A stretch of 64,000 bases of DNA from Marinicella meishanensis (GCF_019931145.1 NZ_JAIOUV010000012.1:41609-105608), one strand, 5' to 3'; shown: positions 51,755 through 61,594, counted from the first letter of the stretch. Notes: generated from the letters alone by a model not told the origin. Numbers and translations are program-made.

Positions 51755-54055
51755 CTATTCAAAATCATCTTCAAAAATGATGTCACCAATTAGGTCATAA
51801 ATATTGATGGTGCCTGAATCAGCACCAAGTAAATTATTGCTGGCACCTATGTAAAATTGATTGTTGTGGATATTGACTGATCTCGATTCAGTGTCTTGGG
51901 GTGCAAATAAGGGCTGATTGTACACCCATTCTAATCCGTCAAACTGAAACCAATGGACCCGATTTTCATAATCTCTTTCATTGATAAGCACGTGGTTGCT
52001 AGCAATACTGATGTTCTGACCGAATAGTGCGATGGGCGTTGAATTGGGTGGCTCAATGCTTTGGAACTCTGACCATTGATTATTTTCAAAGTGAAAAACA
52101 AAAGCCATATTACCTGCATTGGGTGAAGCAGCAATGAGCGCTTGATTACCATCTATGTCAATTTCTCTGCCAAACTCTAATGAATTTATTGGGTTGGATA
52201 AGAGCAACTTTTGTTGTTCAACCCAAATTTGATTTTCGAGTCTAAAATAATAGACTGCTCCTAAGTTTGAATTAACCTCATCATGAAATGGTGCGCCGAT
52301 CAATGCCAAATCTCCATTGACAGCAATGGAATAACCAAAGAGATCTCCATTTGCTGAGTCGGCTGCACTAAATCGATGTGTTTCTTCCCAAGAATCTGTT
52401 GGTTTTTCATAAACTATTACGGCACCAAAGTTGGTTCCAAATGAATTGGAACGTAAACTGCTTATCAATATTTGCTGTTCTGTAATTTCAACCTGATATC
52501 CGAACAAATCATCAGTCTCACCATTGGGGTCAGTTATTTTTTGAGTTTCAACCCAATTTTGCCCATCAAATTGAAATACATAAGCTGCCCCTGTCTCATC
52601 TTCAACCCCATTTTGTCTGATGGCGCCCACCACCAAGATGTCGTCTTGCAAGCTGATGGAACGACCAAAGTAAGCATTGTTATTGGGGTCTGAGGGAGTC
52701 AACATCTGCTTAATTTGCCATTCATTTTTTATCCTTTCATAGACAAATACGGCACCAGATCGGATACCCAAAGAATATTCTTCAGGAGCACTAACCGCAA
52801 TCCAATCATCATTGATTTCAGTGCGATGGCCATACAATTGACCAGGTGCACCTAGAGTCGGAATGACATAATCATGATATGACCAACTGCCTTGGTCAGA
52901 TTTAAACTGAGAGATGAATCCAGAACCAATTCCGTAAAATGATGAATTATGTGAAGAGATTAATAATTCATTGCCTAAGACTGCCATGTCGCTGCCAAAT
53001 ACACCAGTTTGATGGAGTTTTTGACTCTGAGCCCATATGCCATTAGATTCGGTGAACTCGTAAATGGCAGGCGAGGTGCTTTCGTTGATTGATTGCCATG
53101 GGTCGATCACCAACAATTTGTTTGAAAACATGTATGCATTCACACCAAATTCTTCTACCAATTCTGAGTCGTCTGCTGTCAGACTGGTTTCCAAGCTCCA
53201 ATTGATTCCATCGTATGAATAAACATGAACTTGGTCGGCTAAGCTGTCAGTCACCAAGGCTTTGTTTCCAACCAATTGGACATTCCTGCCAAAGGACCAA
53301 CTTGCATTTGAAAACTTATTGAGAAGTTGAAATTGATTGTTGGTGAATTGATAGAAATGAACGTTGCCATCATAACTACTGCCTATGACGGCATGGCCGT
53401 TGTCCAGTGAAACTGAAAAACCAAAATTGTCATTTTCATTGGTTTCGCCCTCTGGATAAAACGCCTGAATTTGTGCCCAGCTGTTGCCATCGAACTCAAA
53501 TGCAAAAACAACTCCAATTGTTCCATCGGTTGGGGCTGGCGTTCCTGAATCTCCAATCAGAATCAGGTTATTATCCAAGCTCATTGACTTGCCAAAGGTT
53601 TCTGGGTTAAACAATGGATTATCAATATTAGGGGTCAATAATTGGAACTCTTGCCACTCATTGTTTACTTGTCTAAATACGTATACGGCCCTGTCGGCGG
53701 ACACAAAAGCCCATTCTCCTTCAAGTTCGACACCATATCCGTATGAGCCTAATGAGCTCGTATCTTCGGGTTCCAGGCGGGTGACTTCAACCCATTCTTT
53801 GCCTTCAAGCTCGAATAAATAGGCTGTGGAATTGGGATACTGGCCGCCGCCACCAACCAAGGCAAGGTTGCCATCAACTGCGATGGTGGAACCAAAGCCG
53901 CTGAACTGGCCAAAAACACCTTCAAATGGCGGCAGTACTGTTTCAGATAAAATGGCAGAATGGAGGTGTTCAAGTATCTCCTGAGAGTTTTTTGCTATAA
54001 CAACTCTGCTCAAAAATAGCAGTGATACAGTAATGAAAGTCCATTTAATTTTCAT
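51755..54055 (-). CDS. Secreted FG-GAP repeat protein
   Basis: This 766-residue protein has a signal peptide (cleavage near VIA-KN). The rest consists of repeated blocks of about 50 residues of the type FGxSVSLDGNxAxIG...GAxYVFxxxxxxWxExxKL, forming a predicted FG-GAP/beta-propeller. It ends GDIIFEDDFE, like the short IFxDGFE-type tails seen on secreted proteins of some Xanthomonadales and Marinicella (from memory). Codon use is AT-rich compared with neighbours on both sides, which suggests separate origin. The ATG at 54055 replaces a TTG two codons earlier. Ligand and role unknown. Confidence 0.82.
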   Translation of the reverse strand: MKIKWTFITVSLLFLSRVVIAKNSQEILEHLHSAILSETVLPPFEGVFGQFSGFGSTIAVDGNLALVGGGGQYPNSTAYLFELEGKEWVEVTRLEPEDTSSLGSYGYGVELEGEWAFVSADRAVYVFRQVNNEWQEFQLLTPNIDNPLFNPETFGKSMSLDNNLILIGDSGTPAPTDGTIGVVFAFEFDGNSWAQIQAFYPEGETNENDNFGFSVSLDNGHAVIGSSYDGNVHFYQFTNNQFQLLNKFSNASWSFGRNVQLVGNKALVTDSLADQVHVYSYDGINWSLETSLTADDSELVEEFGVNAYMFSNKLLVIDPWQSINESTSPAIYEFTESNGIWAQSQKLHQTGVFGSDMAVLGNELLISSHNSSFYGIGSGFISQFKSDQGSWSYHDYVIPTLGAPGQLYGHRTEINDDWIAVSAPEEYSLGIRSGAVFVYERIKNEWQIKQMLTPSDPNNNAYFGRSISLQDDILVVGAIRQNGVEDETGAAYVFQFDGQNWVETQKITDPNGETDDLFGYQVEITEQQILISSLRSNSFGTNFGAVIVYEKPTDSWEETHRFSAADSANGDLFGYSIAVNGDLALIGAPFHDEVNSNLGAVYYFRLENQIWVEQQKLLLSNPINSLEFGREIDIDGNQALIAASPNAGNMAFVFHFENNQWSEFQSIEPPNSTPIALFGQNISIASNHVLINERDYENRVHWFQFDGLEWVYNQPLFAPQDTESRSVNIHNNQFYIGASNNLLGADSGTINIYDLIGDIIFEDDFE

Positions 54056-54237
54056 GTTCAAATGACTATTTTGAAATGATGTATTTTAACATCAATGTCC
54101 AATTTCGGCTTGCTAACAATAAAAGTTTGTTAAGTATTTTATACCATAGTTGAATCAAGCGTCATTTGAATTGTTGACGCTGTCAATGTCATTGCCCCGA
54201 TGCTAAACTGATACCCAGTTTTTAAGCCACTGGACTC

Positions 54238-56172
54238 ATGTCAGAAAAATCACAGTTTCAACTGCTCAAACAACGGCGCTTTTTGCCGTTCTTTTTGACC
54301 CAATTCTTCGGCGCTTTCAATGACAACGTGTTCAAGAATGCCTTGGTCATCATGATTGCCTTTCGGGTTGCTGAGGACCAGGTGGACATCCTCACCAATT
54401 TGGCTTTTGGCTTGTTCATTTTGCCGTTCTTTTTGTTTTCGGCTTTTGCCGGTCAAGTGGCCGATAAATTTGAAAAATCGGTGTTGATCCGGCGGGTCAA
54501 GATGGGCGAGATCATGATCATGTTGTTGGCCTCGGTGGGTTTCTATTTGAACAGCGTGCCCTTGTTGATTTTTGTGTTGTTTTTGATGGGTTCGCAGTCC
54601 ACCTTGTTTGGTCCGGTGAAGTACGGTTACCTGCCAGAAAAACTCAGCAACCATGAACTGATGGGCGGCAATGGCCTGGTCGAAGCCAGCACCTTCATTT
54701 CCATTTTGTTGGGCACCCTATTGGGCGGTATTTTGATTGCCTTGGACTCGTTCATTCCGATCTCCCTGGCGGTGGTGACTTTTGCCACTTTGGGTTATTT
54801 GTCGGCGCGCAACATCCCCTTGTGCGTGGCGGCCGAACCGACCATCAAACTGGACTGGAACCTGTTTCGTGCCACCACTAAGAACCTGCGCATCCTGCCG
54901 GAAAAACGGGTGGTGTTCTTGTCGGTTCTGGGCATCTCTTGGTTTTGGTTTTTTGGTTCGGTGTTTCTGGCCCAAATGCCGAATTTTTCGCGCACCGTGT
55001 TGGGTGGCAACGAGCATGTGGTGACCCTGTTGTTGACCATGTTTTCGATTGGCATTGGCCTGGGTTCCCTGTTGTGTGAAAAACTGTCGGGTCGGCGGGT
55101 GGAAATTGGTTTGGTACCGGTCGGGGCTTTGGGCTTGGCCTGGTTTGGTTTTGATTTGTATTGGGTCAGTTCGCAATGGCCCCAATCGGGGGTTTTGGAC
55201 CTGGGCATCAAGGCCGTGATGGCGGTGCCTGGGGCATATCGGGTGTGTGTCGATTTGGCCATGATTGGCGTGTTTGGTGGTTTGTACATCGTGCCCTTGT
55301 ATTCATTGGTGCAGGAACGATCCGATGCCAATCAGGTCTCGCGCATCATCGCCGGCAACAACATCATCAACGCCATGTTCATGGTGGTGGCCGCGGTTTT
55401 GGGCATGGTGGTGTTGGGTGTGCTGGACATGAGCATCCCCGAGTTGTTCATGATCACTGTGATCCTGCACATCGTGGTCTGTTTGTACATCTTCACCATC
55501 GTGCCGGAGTTCATCCTGCGCTTGATTGCCTGGCTGTTGGTTTCGCTGATCTATCGGGTCAGGTACAAGGGCTTGGAAAAAATCCCCGCCGAAGGCCCAG
55601 TGGTGTTGGTGTGCAACCACGTGGCCTTTGTTGATCCGGCGATCATCATGGGTCGGGTCAGGCGGCCATCGAAATTTGTCATGCACCACAAAATCTTCAA
55701 TAAATTCGGCATGAAGTTTTTGTTCAAAGCAGCCAAAACCATCCCCATTGCCAGCGCCAAAGAAAACCCCGAAATGATGGAAGCGGCCTTTGCCTCGGTG
55801 CGTGAGGCTTTGGCCGACGGTGATGTGGTGTGCATTTTCCCGGAAGGCGCTTTGACCCCGGATGGGCAGATCGGTCTATTCAAAAAAGGCATTGAACGGA
55901 TCATCAGCGAAACCCCGGTGCCGGTGGTGCCGATGGCTTTGAACAACTTGTGGGGCAGCATGTTCTCGCGATACAGCAAAAAATTGATGGGTCGACTGCC
56001 CAGAAAATTCATGGCCAAAGTGGAGCTGATCGTGGGTGACCCGGTGCCACCCGAGCAGGTCACGGCCGATTATTTGCGTGACCTGGTGGTGGAATTGAAG
56101 AGTCAGGCCAAGATCGCCAACCCGTTGTTGGAATCACCAGAAGCGCCGGAAAACACCGACTCCAAAGCCTGA
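54238..56172 (+). CDS. MFS transporter-acyltransferase fusion (LplT-PlsC type)
   Basis: This 644-residue protein has an LplT-like major-facilitator domain (residues 1 to about 430; FFGAFNDNVFKNALVI is the opening signature) and a PlsC-type acyltransferase domain (about 440-620). The acyltransferase has NHVAFVDP (His461 and Asp466 of HxxxxD) and FPEGALTPDG. It resembles Aas-type proteins that import lysophospholipids and reacylate them, but the acyl-ACP synthetase domain common at the C-terminus of Aas is absent. Its last 70 bases overlap the convergent methionine gamma-lyase gene. Confidence 0.88.
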   Translation: MSEKSQFQLLKQRRFLPFFLTQFFGAFNDNVFKNALVIMIAFRVAEDQVDILTNLAFGLFILPFFLFSAFAGQVADKFEKSVLIRRVKMGEIMIMLLASVGFYLNSVPLLIFVLFLMGSQSTLFGPVKYGYLPEKLSNHELMGGNGLVEASTFISILLGTLLGGILIALDSFIPISLAVVTFATLGYLSARNIPLCVAAEPTIKLDWNLFRATTKNLRILPEKRVVFLSVLGISWFWFFGSVFLAQMPNFSRTVLGGNEHVVTLLLTMFSIGIGLGSLLCEKLSGRRVEIGLVPVGALGLAWFGFDLYWVSSQWPQSGVLDLGIKAVMAVPGAYRVCVDLAMIGVFGGLYIVPLYSLVQERSDANQVSRIIAGNNIINAMFMVVAAVLGMVVLGVLDMSIPELFMITVILHIVVCLYIFTIVPEFILRLIAWLLVSLIYRVRYKGLEKIPAEGPVVLVCNHVAFVDPAIIMGRVRRPSKFVMHHKIFNKFGMKFLFKAAKTIPIASAKENPEMMEAAFASVREALADGDVVCIFPEGALTPDGQIGLFKKGIERIISETPVPVVPMALNNLWGSMFSRYSKKLMGRLPRKFMAKVELIVGDPVPPEQVTADYLRDLVVELKSQAKIANPLLESPEAPENTDSKA

Positions 56173-57341
56173 TCCAAGTCGGCGATGATGTCGTCGACGT
56201 GTTCCAGTCCCACCGACAGGCGAATCAAAGTCGGGCTGATCAAATGCGCCAGCAACGCCTCTTCGGTGTAGGTTGAATGGGTCATCGAAGCCGGGTGTTG
56301 AATCAAAGTTTCGGCATCGCCCAAACTCACGGCACACAGGATCATTTGCAAGCGATTGACAAAAGCCGCCGCTTGTTCCCGGGTGGCGTTCAATTCAAAG
56401 GCGATCATGCCGCCGGCCTGGCGCATCTGCAAGGCAGCCAATTGTCGTTGTGGGAAGTCGGCCAGACCGGGATAATAAGTGCGTTTGACGTGGGGTGATG
56501 CGGCCAGGTATTCGGCCACCTGCTGGGCGTTCTCGCCGTGGCGTTCCATGCGCACGTGCAGGGTTTTCAAACCGCGCAACAACAGCGACACATCAAAGCC
56601 TGAAATCACCGCACCGGTCATGTCCTTCAAGCCAAACATCCGAATGTGGTCGATGACTTCCTGGCGTCCCGCGACAAATCCAGCCAGCAGATCGCCATGA
56701 CCGCCGAGGTATTTGGTTGCCGAATGCACCACCAAATCAGCCCCCAAGGCCAAAGGGTTTTGTAAATAAGGGGTGCAGTAGGTGTTGTCGATCATCAACT
56801 GGCAGTCCAACGGTCCAGTGATGGCCGCCAGGGCCGCGATGTCAACCAAACGCATGTTGGGGTTGGTGGGGGATTCGCTGTAAACCAGGCGGGTTTGGTC
56901 CGAGATGTGTTGTGTCAGGTTGTTGGGGTCAGACAGGTTCAAATAGGTGATCTTCACCCCGAACGATTTTAAGCCGTGTTCCAAAAAACTGTAGGTGCAA
57001 CCGTACAAGCTCAAATCGGCGATGATTTCATCACCGGGTTTGACCAATGACCACAAAGTGGCGGTGATGGCGCCCATGCCTGAGGCCGTGGCCAGGGCCG
57101 CTTCGGCTTGTTCCAAGCGCGCCAATCGCTGTTCCAGGATCTGCTGGGTGGGTGAACCCAAGCGGGCATAGATGAAGCGGTCGTTGTCGCCTTGGAACGC
57201 TTCAGCGCCTTGTTCCACCGTCTCAAACGCATAGGTCGAACTGATGTGAATGGGTGGGGTCAGGGCCCCTTGTTGGTCTTGGGGGTGGTAGCCAGTGTGG
57301 ATCGCTGCGGTGGCGAAATGGGCGTGATGACGGTGTTTCAT
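56103..57341 (-). CDS. Methionine gamma-lyase
   Basis: This 412-residue PLP enzyme of the Cys/Met metabolism family breaks methionine into methanethiol, 2-oxobutyrate and ammonia. LYGCTYSFLEHGL carries the Cys typical of methionine gamma-lyase (Cys116 in P. putida MdeA). HSATKYLGGHGD has the PLP Lys. GLKDMTGAVIS, RMERHGENAQ and SLGDAETLIQHPASMTHS match MdeA closely. Cystathionine gamma-lyase/synthase is less likely because those lack the Cys. GAG precedes the ATG at 57341. The divergent gene is a TyrR-like regulator with a TyrR-box-like palindrome between. The 3' end overlaps the MFS-acyltransferase gene by 70 bases. Confidence 0.9.
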   Translation of the reverse strand: MKHRHHAHFATAAIHTGYHPQDQQGALTPPIHISSTYAFETVEQGAEAFQGDNDRFIYARLGSPTQQILEQRLARLEQAEAALATASGMGAITATLWSLVKPGDEIIADLSLYGCTYSFLEHGLKSFGVKITYLNLSDPNNLTQHISDQTRLVYSESPTNPNMRLVDIAALAAITGPLDCQLMIDNTYCTPYLQNPLALGADLVVHSATKYLGGHGDLLAGFVAGRQEVIDHIRMFGLKDMTGAVISGFDVSLLLRGLKTLHVRMERHGENAQQVAEYLAASPHVKRTYYPGLADFPQRQLAALQMRQAGGMIAFELNATREQAAAFVNRLQMILCAVSLGDAETLIQHPASMTHSTYTEEALLAHLISPTLIRLSVGLEHVDDIIADLDQALESVFSGASGDSNNGLAILA

Positions 57342-57413
57342 AAGCTCAGACTCAAATGTTATTACACTGACCTTCATTTTAGGTTGTGGCCACGGGTCAA
57401 CCCAGTTAAAATA

Positions 57414-57431
57414 CGTAACATTTTCGTTACA
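57414..57431. promoter_or_regulatory. TyrR-box-like operator
   Basis: The sequence CGTAAC-ATTTTC-GTTACA has arms GTAAC/GTTAC six bases apart and matches the TyrR consensus TGTAAA-N6-TTTACA at nine of twelve arm positions. It lies in the 160-base gap between the divergent methionine gamma-lyase and TyrR-like genes, 73 bases before the lyase start. Confidence 0.6.
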
Positions 57432-57501
57432 TCGAGAATTTATTATTTCGTAAGCAATTGAAAAATAACATTTATTCAAATGTACGGATTTTTTTACACC
57501 C

Positions 57502-58971
57502 ATGAAGCTGGCCATCACCACAGAAAACAAACTCGGCATCACCGATGATGTGTTGTCGTTGTTGCGACAGCACCAAGCCGACCTGATCAAAGTTGAAGTC
57601 GAAGACGGCAAGATTTATTTGCACACCCAAGAATTGGCCAAGTCCACCCAAGGCACCATTGCCAGCTTGTTGATGAAAATTCCCGGCATCAAGTGGGTCA
57701 ACCAAATCGATGTGTTGCCTGGGGTTGAAACCCAAAACATGCTGGCCTCTTTGATGCAAGTGATGCCCGATCCGGTGATCGGAGTCAACAACAAAGGTCA
57801 GGTGGCCTATGCCAATGACAAAGCCAAAAAGTTGTTTGCCCCGCATGCCGAAGGCCAAAAAATGCCGTTGAGCATGAAGCAGATTTTTGTCACCGAGGGC
57901 TGGCAAGACAAAGTCAATGCCGCGGCCAATTCGCACTTGCCGGTGAACATCCAAACCATTGCCGGGACCTTGTTGTTGGAAGTGCAAGGCACCCAAGACA
58001 CCAATGGTCAAATGTCTGGGGCCATGTTGCTGTTCCGCGATCACGACAAAATCCGCGCGTCCAGCTTCGTCATGCAAGGCGAACAAATCGATGGCCTGGA
58101 AAAATTGGTTTACCAATCGGCCGCCTTTGATGCGGTGTTGCAAAAAGCCAAAACCCTGGCCCACGTCGATGCGCCTCTGAACATCGTCGGAGAGACCGGC
58201 ACCGGTAAGACTTTGTTGGCCCATGCCTGTCACAGCCTCAGCCCCCGCCAACATGAATTGTTCACGGTGATTGATTGTCAGGCGATGAAGAGCGAAGACA
58301 TGGAAAGCCTGTTGTTTGGGGTCAATCAACAACCCGGGGTGTTGGCCTTGAACCAGTCGGGCACGTTGTTCTTATCCCACATTGAATTCATGGATCACCA
58401 CATCCAGCAGAAATTGTTGGATCACTTGCAACAACCGGCCAACCCCTGTGTGCGGGTGATGGTGTCCTCGGCGCAAAAACTCAGTCACCACCAACAAGCT
58501 GGCAAGTTGTTGCCAGAATTGGTGTTGAAACTGGATGTGCTGCGCCTGGATGTGCCGCCATTGCGTGAGCGACCCGAAGACATTGAGCCTTTGTTGCAGC
58601 ATTTTTTGCACCAACTGAACCAACAATATGGCCAGGAAGTTGGTTTGTCCCTGGATGCTGCGGCCAAATTGAAGCGCTATTATTGGCCGGGCAACGCCAG
58701 CCAATTGCGCCACGCCTTGTACAAAGCCATGATGTTGGCCAAAGACGGCACCATCCAGTCCAGCGATTTGGACCTGGAAGGGGCCATGAGTTTGGAAGCC
58801 GACTTGGAAGGCATGACCTTGGGCGAGGCGGTGAGCGAATTTGAGAAACACTTTTTACAACACTGGTACCAAAAGTTTCCATCGACCAGAAAACTGGCGC
58901 GCCAATTGGGGGTCTCGCACACCACCATCGCGCAAAAAATCAACAAATACAAATTAAACGACAGCAACTGA
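57502..58971 (+). CDS. TyrR-like transcriptional regulator
   Basis: This 489-residue protein has the TyrR architecture: an N-terminal ACT domain (1-70), a PAS domain (about 78-180), a central AAA+ domain (about 200-420) and a C-terminal TyrR-type helix-turn-helix (STRKLARQLGVSHTTIAQKINKY, 461-483). Walker A is intact (GETGTGKT, 230-237). The Walker B region reads LFLSHIEF where DE is expected, and the GAFTGA loop for sigma-54 is missing, as in E. coli TyrR. It should bind aromatic or other amino acids through ACT and act with sigma-70. It is divergent from methionine gamma-lyase and close to sat-cysC. Confidence 0.88.
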   Translation: MKLAITTENKLGITDDVLSLLRQHQADLIKVEVEDGKIYLHTQELAKSTQGTIASLLMKIPGIKWVNQIDVLPGVETQNMLASLMQVMPDPVIGVNNKGQVAYANDKAKKLFAPHAEGQKMPLSMKQIFVTEGWQDKVNAAANSHLPVNIQTIAGTLLLEVQGTQDTNGQMSGAMLLFRDHDKIRASSFVMQGEQIDGLEKLVYQSAAFDAVLQKAKTLAHVDAPLNIVGETGTGKTLLAHACHSLSPRQHELFTVIDCQAMKSEDMESLLFGVNQQPGVLALNQSGTLFLSHIEFMDHHIQQKLLDHLQQPANPCVRVMVSSAQKLSHHQQAGKLLPELVLKLDVLRLDVPPLRERPEDIEPLLQHFLHQLNQQYGQEVGLSLDAAAKLKRYYWPGNASQLRHALYKAMMLAKDGTIQSSDLDLEGAMSLEADLEGMTLGEAVSEFEKHFLQHWYQKFPSTRKLARQLGVSHTTIAQKINKYKLNDSN

Positions 58972-58978
58972 GAACCTT

Positions 58979-60688
58979 ATGAACCTTATTGAAGCCCATG
59001 GTGGCGAGCTGGTGAACTTGATCCCCAGCCAAGCAGACAAAGAACAACGACAACAATTGGCCAATGAAATGCCTGATTGGGACCTGAAACCACGCCAAGT
59101 TTGTGACATCGAATTGTTGCTCAATGGCGCCTTCTCACCCTTGACCGGCTTCATGCAACAGGCCGATTATCAGGCGGTACTCAAAGACATGCGCTTGGCC
59201 GATGGCACCTTGTGGCCAATGCCGATCACCCTGGACGTGGATGAAAAAACCAAGGACGCCGCGGTCGCAGCCGGGCATTTGACCCTGCGCGATGAAGAAG
59301 GGGTGGTGTTGGCGGTGCTCAAAGTGGCCGACGTTTGGGCGGTGGATCGGGCGGCCGAAGCCCAAGCCGTGTATGGCACCACCGACGAGAAGCACCCGGC
59401 GGTACATCATTTGATGAACCAAACCAACGATTGGTACCTGGGTGGCGAGTTGTTGGGTTTGCAATTACCGACCCATTATGACTACAAACAACACCGCCAC
59501 ACGCCACAAGAGATCCGCGCCAAGTTCAAAAAACTGTCCTGGTCACGGGTGGTGGCGTTCCAAACCCGCAACCCCATGCACCGCGCGCACCAGGAATTGA
59601 CTTTCCGCGCCGCCCAACGGGTTGAAGCCAACCTGTTGATCCATCCGGTGGTGGGCATGACCAAACCGGGTGACATCGACCACTTCACCCGCGTGCGCTG
59701 CTACGAACAGGTCATGGACCGCTATCCTGAGCGCACCACCGCTTTGAGCTTGTTGCCTTTGGCCATGCGCATGGGCGGTCCACGTGAAGCCTTGTGGCAC
59801 GCCATCATCCGCAAAAACTATGGCTGCACCCACATCATCGTCGGGCGCGATCACGCTGGCCCGGGCGATGATTCCAACGGTCAACCGTTCTATGACCCCT
59901 ATGCCGCACAAGAGTTGTTGCAACAACACGAAGCCGAGTTGGGCATCCAAATGGTTGAATTCGAAATGATGGTGTACTCCCAAGACAAGGCCCAATACAT
60001 TCCTGTGTCAGAAGTGAATGAGGGCGACAACATCCTCAACATCTCGGGCACCGAGTTGCGCCGCCGCTTGCAGTTGGGCTTGGAAATCCCCGAGTGGTTT
60101 TCCTACCCCGAGGTGGTGACCGAATTGCGCAAGAGTTACCCACCACGCAACAAACAAGGTTTCACCGTGTTCTTCACCGGCCTGTCGGGTTCCGGTAAAT
60201 CCACCATCGCCAACGCCCTGCGGGTCAAGTTGATGGAAATGATCAACCGCCCGGTCACTTTGCTGGATGGCGATGTGGTCAGAAAACACCTGTCCAGTGA
60301 GTTGGGCTTTTCCAAAGAGCACCGCAATATTAATGTGCAACGCATTGGCTATGTGGCCAGTGAAATCACCAAAAACGGCGGGGTGGCCATCTGCGCGCCG
60401 ATTGCCCCATATGAAAAAATGCGCGCCGAAGTGCGCGGCATGATTGAGCCCTTGGGTGGCTTCCTGGAAATCCACGTCTCCACCCCCTTGGAAGAGTGTG
60501 AGAAACGGGACCGCAAAGGCTTGTATGCCTTGGCCCGCAAAGGCGTGATCAAAGAGTTCACTGGCATCAGTGACCCTTATGAAGCCCCGGCAACACCGGA
60601 AGTGGAGATCAACACATTGAACTTCTCTCCCGACCAAGCCACCCAGCGCATCGTCTTGAAACTCGAGGCCATGGGTCTGATTGGATAA
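58979..60688 (+). CDS. Bifunctional sulfate adenylyltransferase / adenylylsulfate kinase
   Basis: This 569-residue fusion of ATP sulfurylase (about 1-385) and APS kinase (about 390-569) activates sulfate to PAPS. QTRNPMHRAH and GRDHAGPG are the ATP sulfurylase motifs. GLSGSGKST is the APS kinase P-loop, and RNINVQRIGYVASEI follows. Unlike the CysDN heterodimer of enterics it is a single-chain Sat. It is just seven bases after the TyrR-like gene and four before the exonuclease gene, so the three are probably co-transcribed. It could feed sulfate assimilation or sulfation. Confidence 0.94.
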   Translation: MNLIEAHGGELVNLIPSQADKEQRQQLANEMPDWDLKPRQVCDIELLLNGAFSPLTGFMQQADYQAVLKDMRLADGTLWPMPITLDVDEKTKDAAVAAGHLTLRDEEGVVLAVLKVADVWAVDRAAEAQAVYGTTDEKHPAVHHLMNQTNDWYLGGELLGLQLPTHYDYKQHRHTPQEIRAKFKKLSWSRVVAFQTRNPMHRAHQELTFRAAQRVEANLLIHPVVGMTKPGDIDHFTRVRCYEQVMDRYPERTTALSLLPLAMRMGGPREALWHAIIRKNYGCTHIIVGRDHAGPGDDSNGQPFYDPYAAQELLQQHEAELGIQMVEFEMMVYSQDKAQYIPVSEVNEGDNILNISGTELRRRLQLGLEIPEWFSYPEVVTELRKSYPPRNKQGFTVFFTGLSGSGKSTIANALRVKLMEMINRPVTLLDGDVVRKHLSSELGFSKEHRNINVQRIGYVASEITKNGGVAICAPIAPYEKMRAEVRGMIEPLGGFLEIHVSTPLEECEKRDRKGLYALARKGVIKEFTGISDPYEAPATPEVEINTLNFSPDQATQRIVLKLEAMGLIG

Positions 60689-60691
60689 GCC

Positions 60692-61594
60692 ATGACCGCA
60701 GAACCCCAGAAAAAACCGACGGCTTTCCTGATCGATTCGTCGGTTTTTGTGTTCCGCAGTTATTATTCGATGTCACCGGATTTGGTCGATGTGAATGGTC
60801 ATTCCAATCACGCGGTGTATGGCTTTGCCCGGTTCTTGTGCCGCTTCATCAAACAAACCCAACCGCAATTGATCGCCACCGCCTTCGATGAGGCTTTGAC
60901 CACATCGTTCCGCAACGAAATTTATCCACCTTACAAGGCCAACCGCGATCCGGCGCCGGAAGACCTGAAGCGACAATTCAAGCTGTGCCAACAGTTGAGT
61001 CGTTTGTTGGGGGTGTCGGTGTTTGCCGACGACAGTTACGAAGCCGATGATTTGATCGGCACCTTGCACCAAACCCACGCCGAACAAGGTCATGCGGTGT
61101 GTGTGGTCAGTGCCGACAAAGACCTGGCCCAATTGGTGCGACCGGGGGATTGGTGGTGGGATTACGGCAAATCCAAACCCCTGGACTTTGAGGCTTTGAC
61201 CGAGAAATTTGGGGTCCGGCCGGATCAGGTCTGTGACTACCTGGCTTTGGCCGGTGATGCGGTCGACAACATCCCCGGCGTGAAGGGTATTGGCGCCAAG
61301 ACCGCTTGCATTTTATTGAACCATTTCAATGACTTGGAAAGCTTGCTGGACCGCTACCGAGAGATTGAGCACTTGAGTTTTCGTGGCGCCAAATCTTGTC
61401 AAAAGAAGATCATGAACCACCATGAAGACGCCCGCTTGTCGAAATTGTTGTCCAAAATTGTGCTTGATGCGCCGTTGGAAAATAGTGATATAATGAAATC
61501 ACAAGTGGACCGGGAACCTTTGCTTTCATTCATCGAAGAAATGAGATTCGGCCCAATGATGCGACGAGAATTATTGGAAGCGGCAGACTTATGA
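60692..61594 (+). CDS. 5'-3' exonuclease / flap endonuclease-like protein
   Basis: This 300-residue protein resembles the 5' nuclease domain of DNA polymerase I and Xni: DSSVFVFRSYY opens the fold, FDEALTTSFRNEIYPPYKANR is the helical arch region, ADDSYEADDLIGTL and VVSADKDLAQLV carry metal-binding acids, and LALAGDAVDNIPGVKGIGAKTA is the helix-hairpin-helix. It would degrade DNA flaps or ssDNA ends. It overlaps the following regulator by ATGA. Confidence 0.9.
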   Translation: MTAEPQKKPTAFLIDSSVFVFRSYYSMSPDLVDVNGHSNHAVYGFARFLCRFIKQTQPQLIATAFDEALTTSFRNEIYPPYKANRDPAPEDLKRQFKLCQQLSRLLGVSVFADDSYEADDLIGTLHQTHAEQGHAVCVVSADKDLAQLVRPGDWWWDYGKSKPLDFEALTEKFGVRPDQVCDYLALAGDAVDNIPGVKGIGAKTACILLNHFNDLESLLDRYREIEHLSFRGAKSCQKKIMNHHEDARLSKLLSKIVLDAPLENSDIMKSQVDREPLLSFIEEMRFGPMMRRELLEAADL

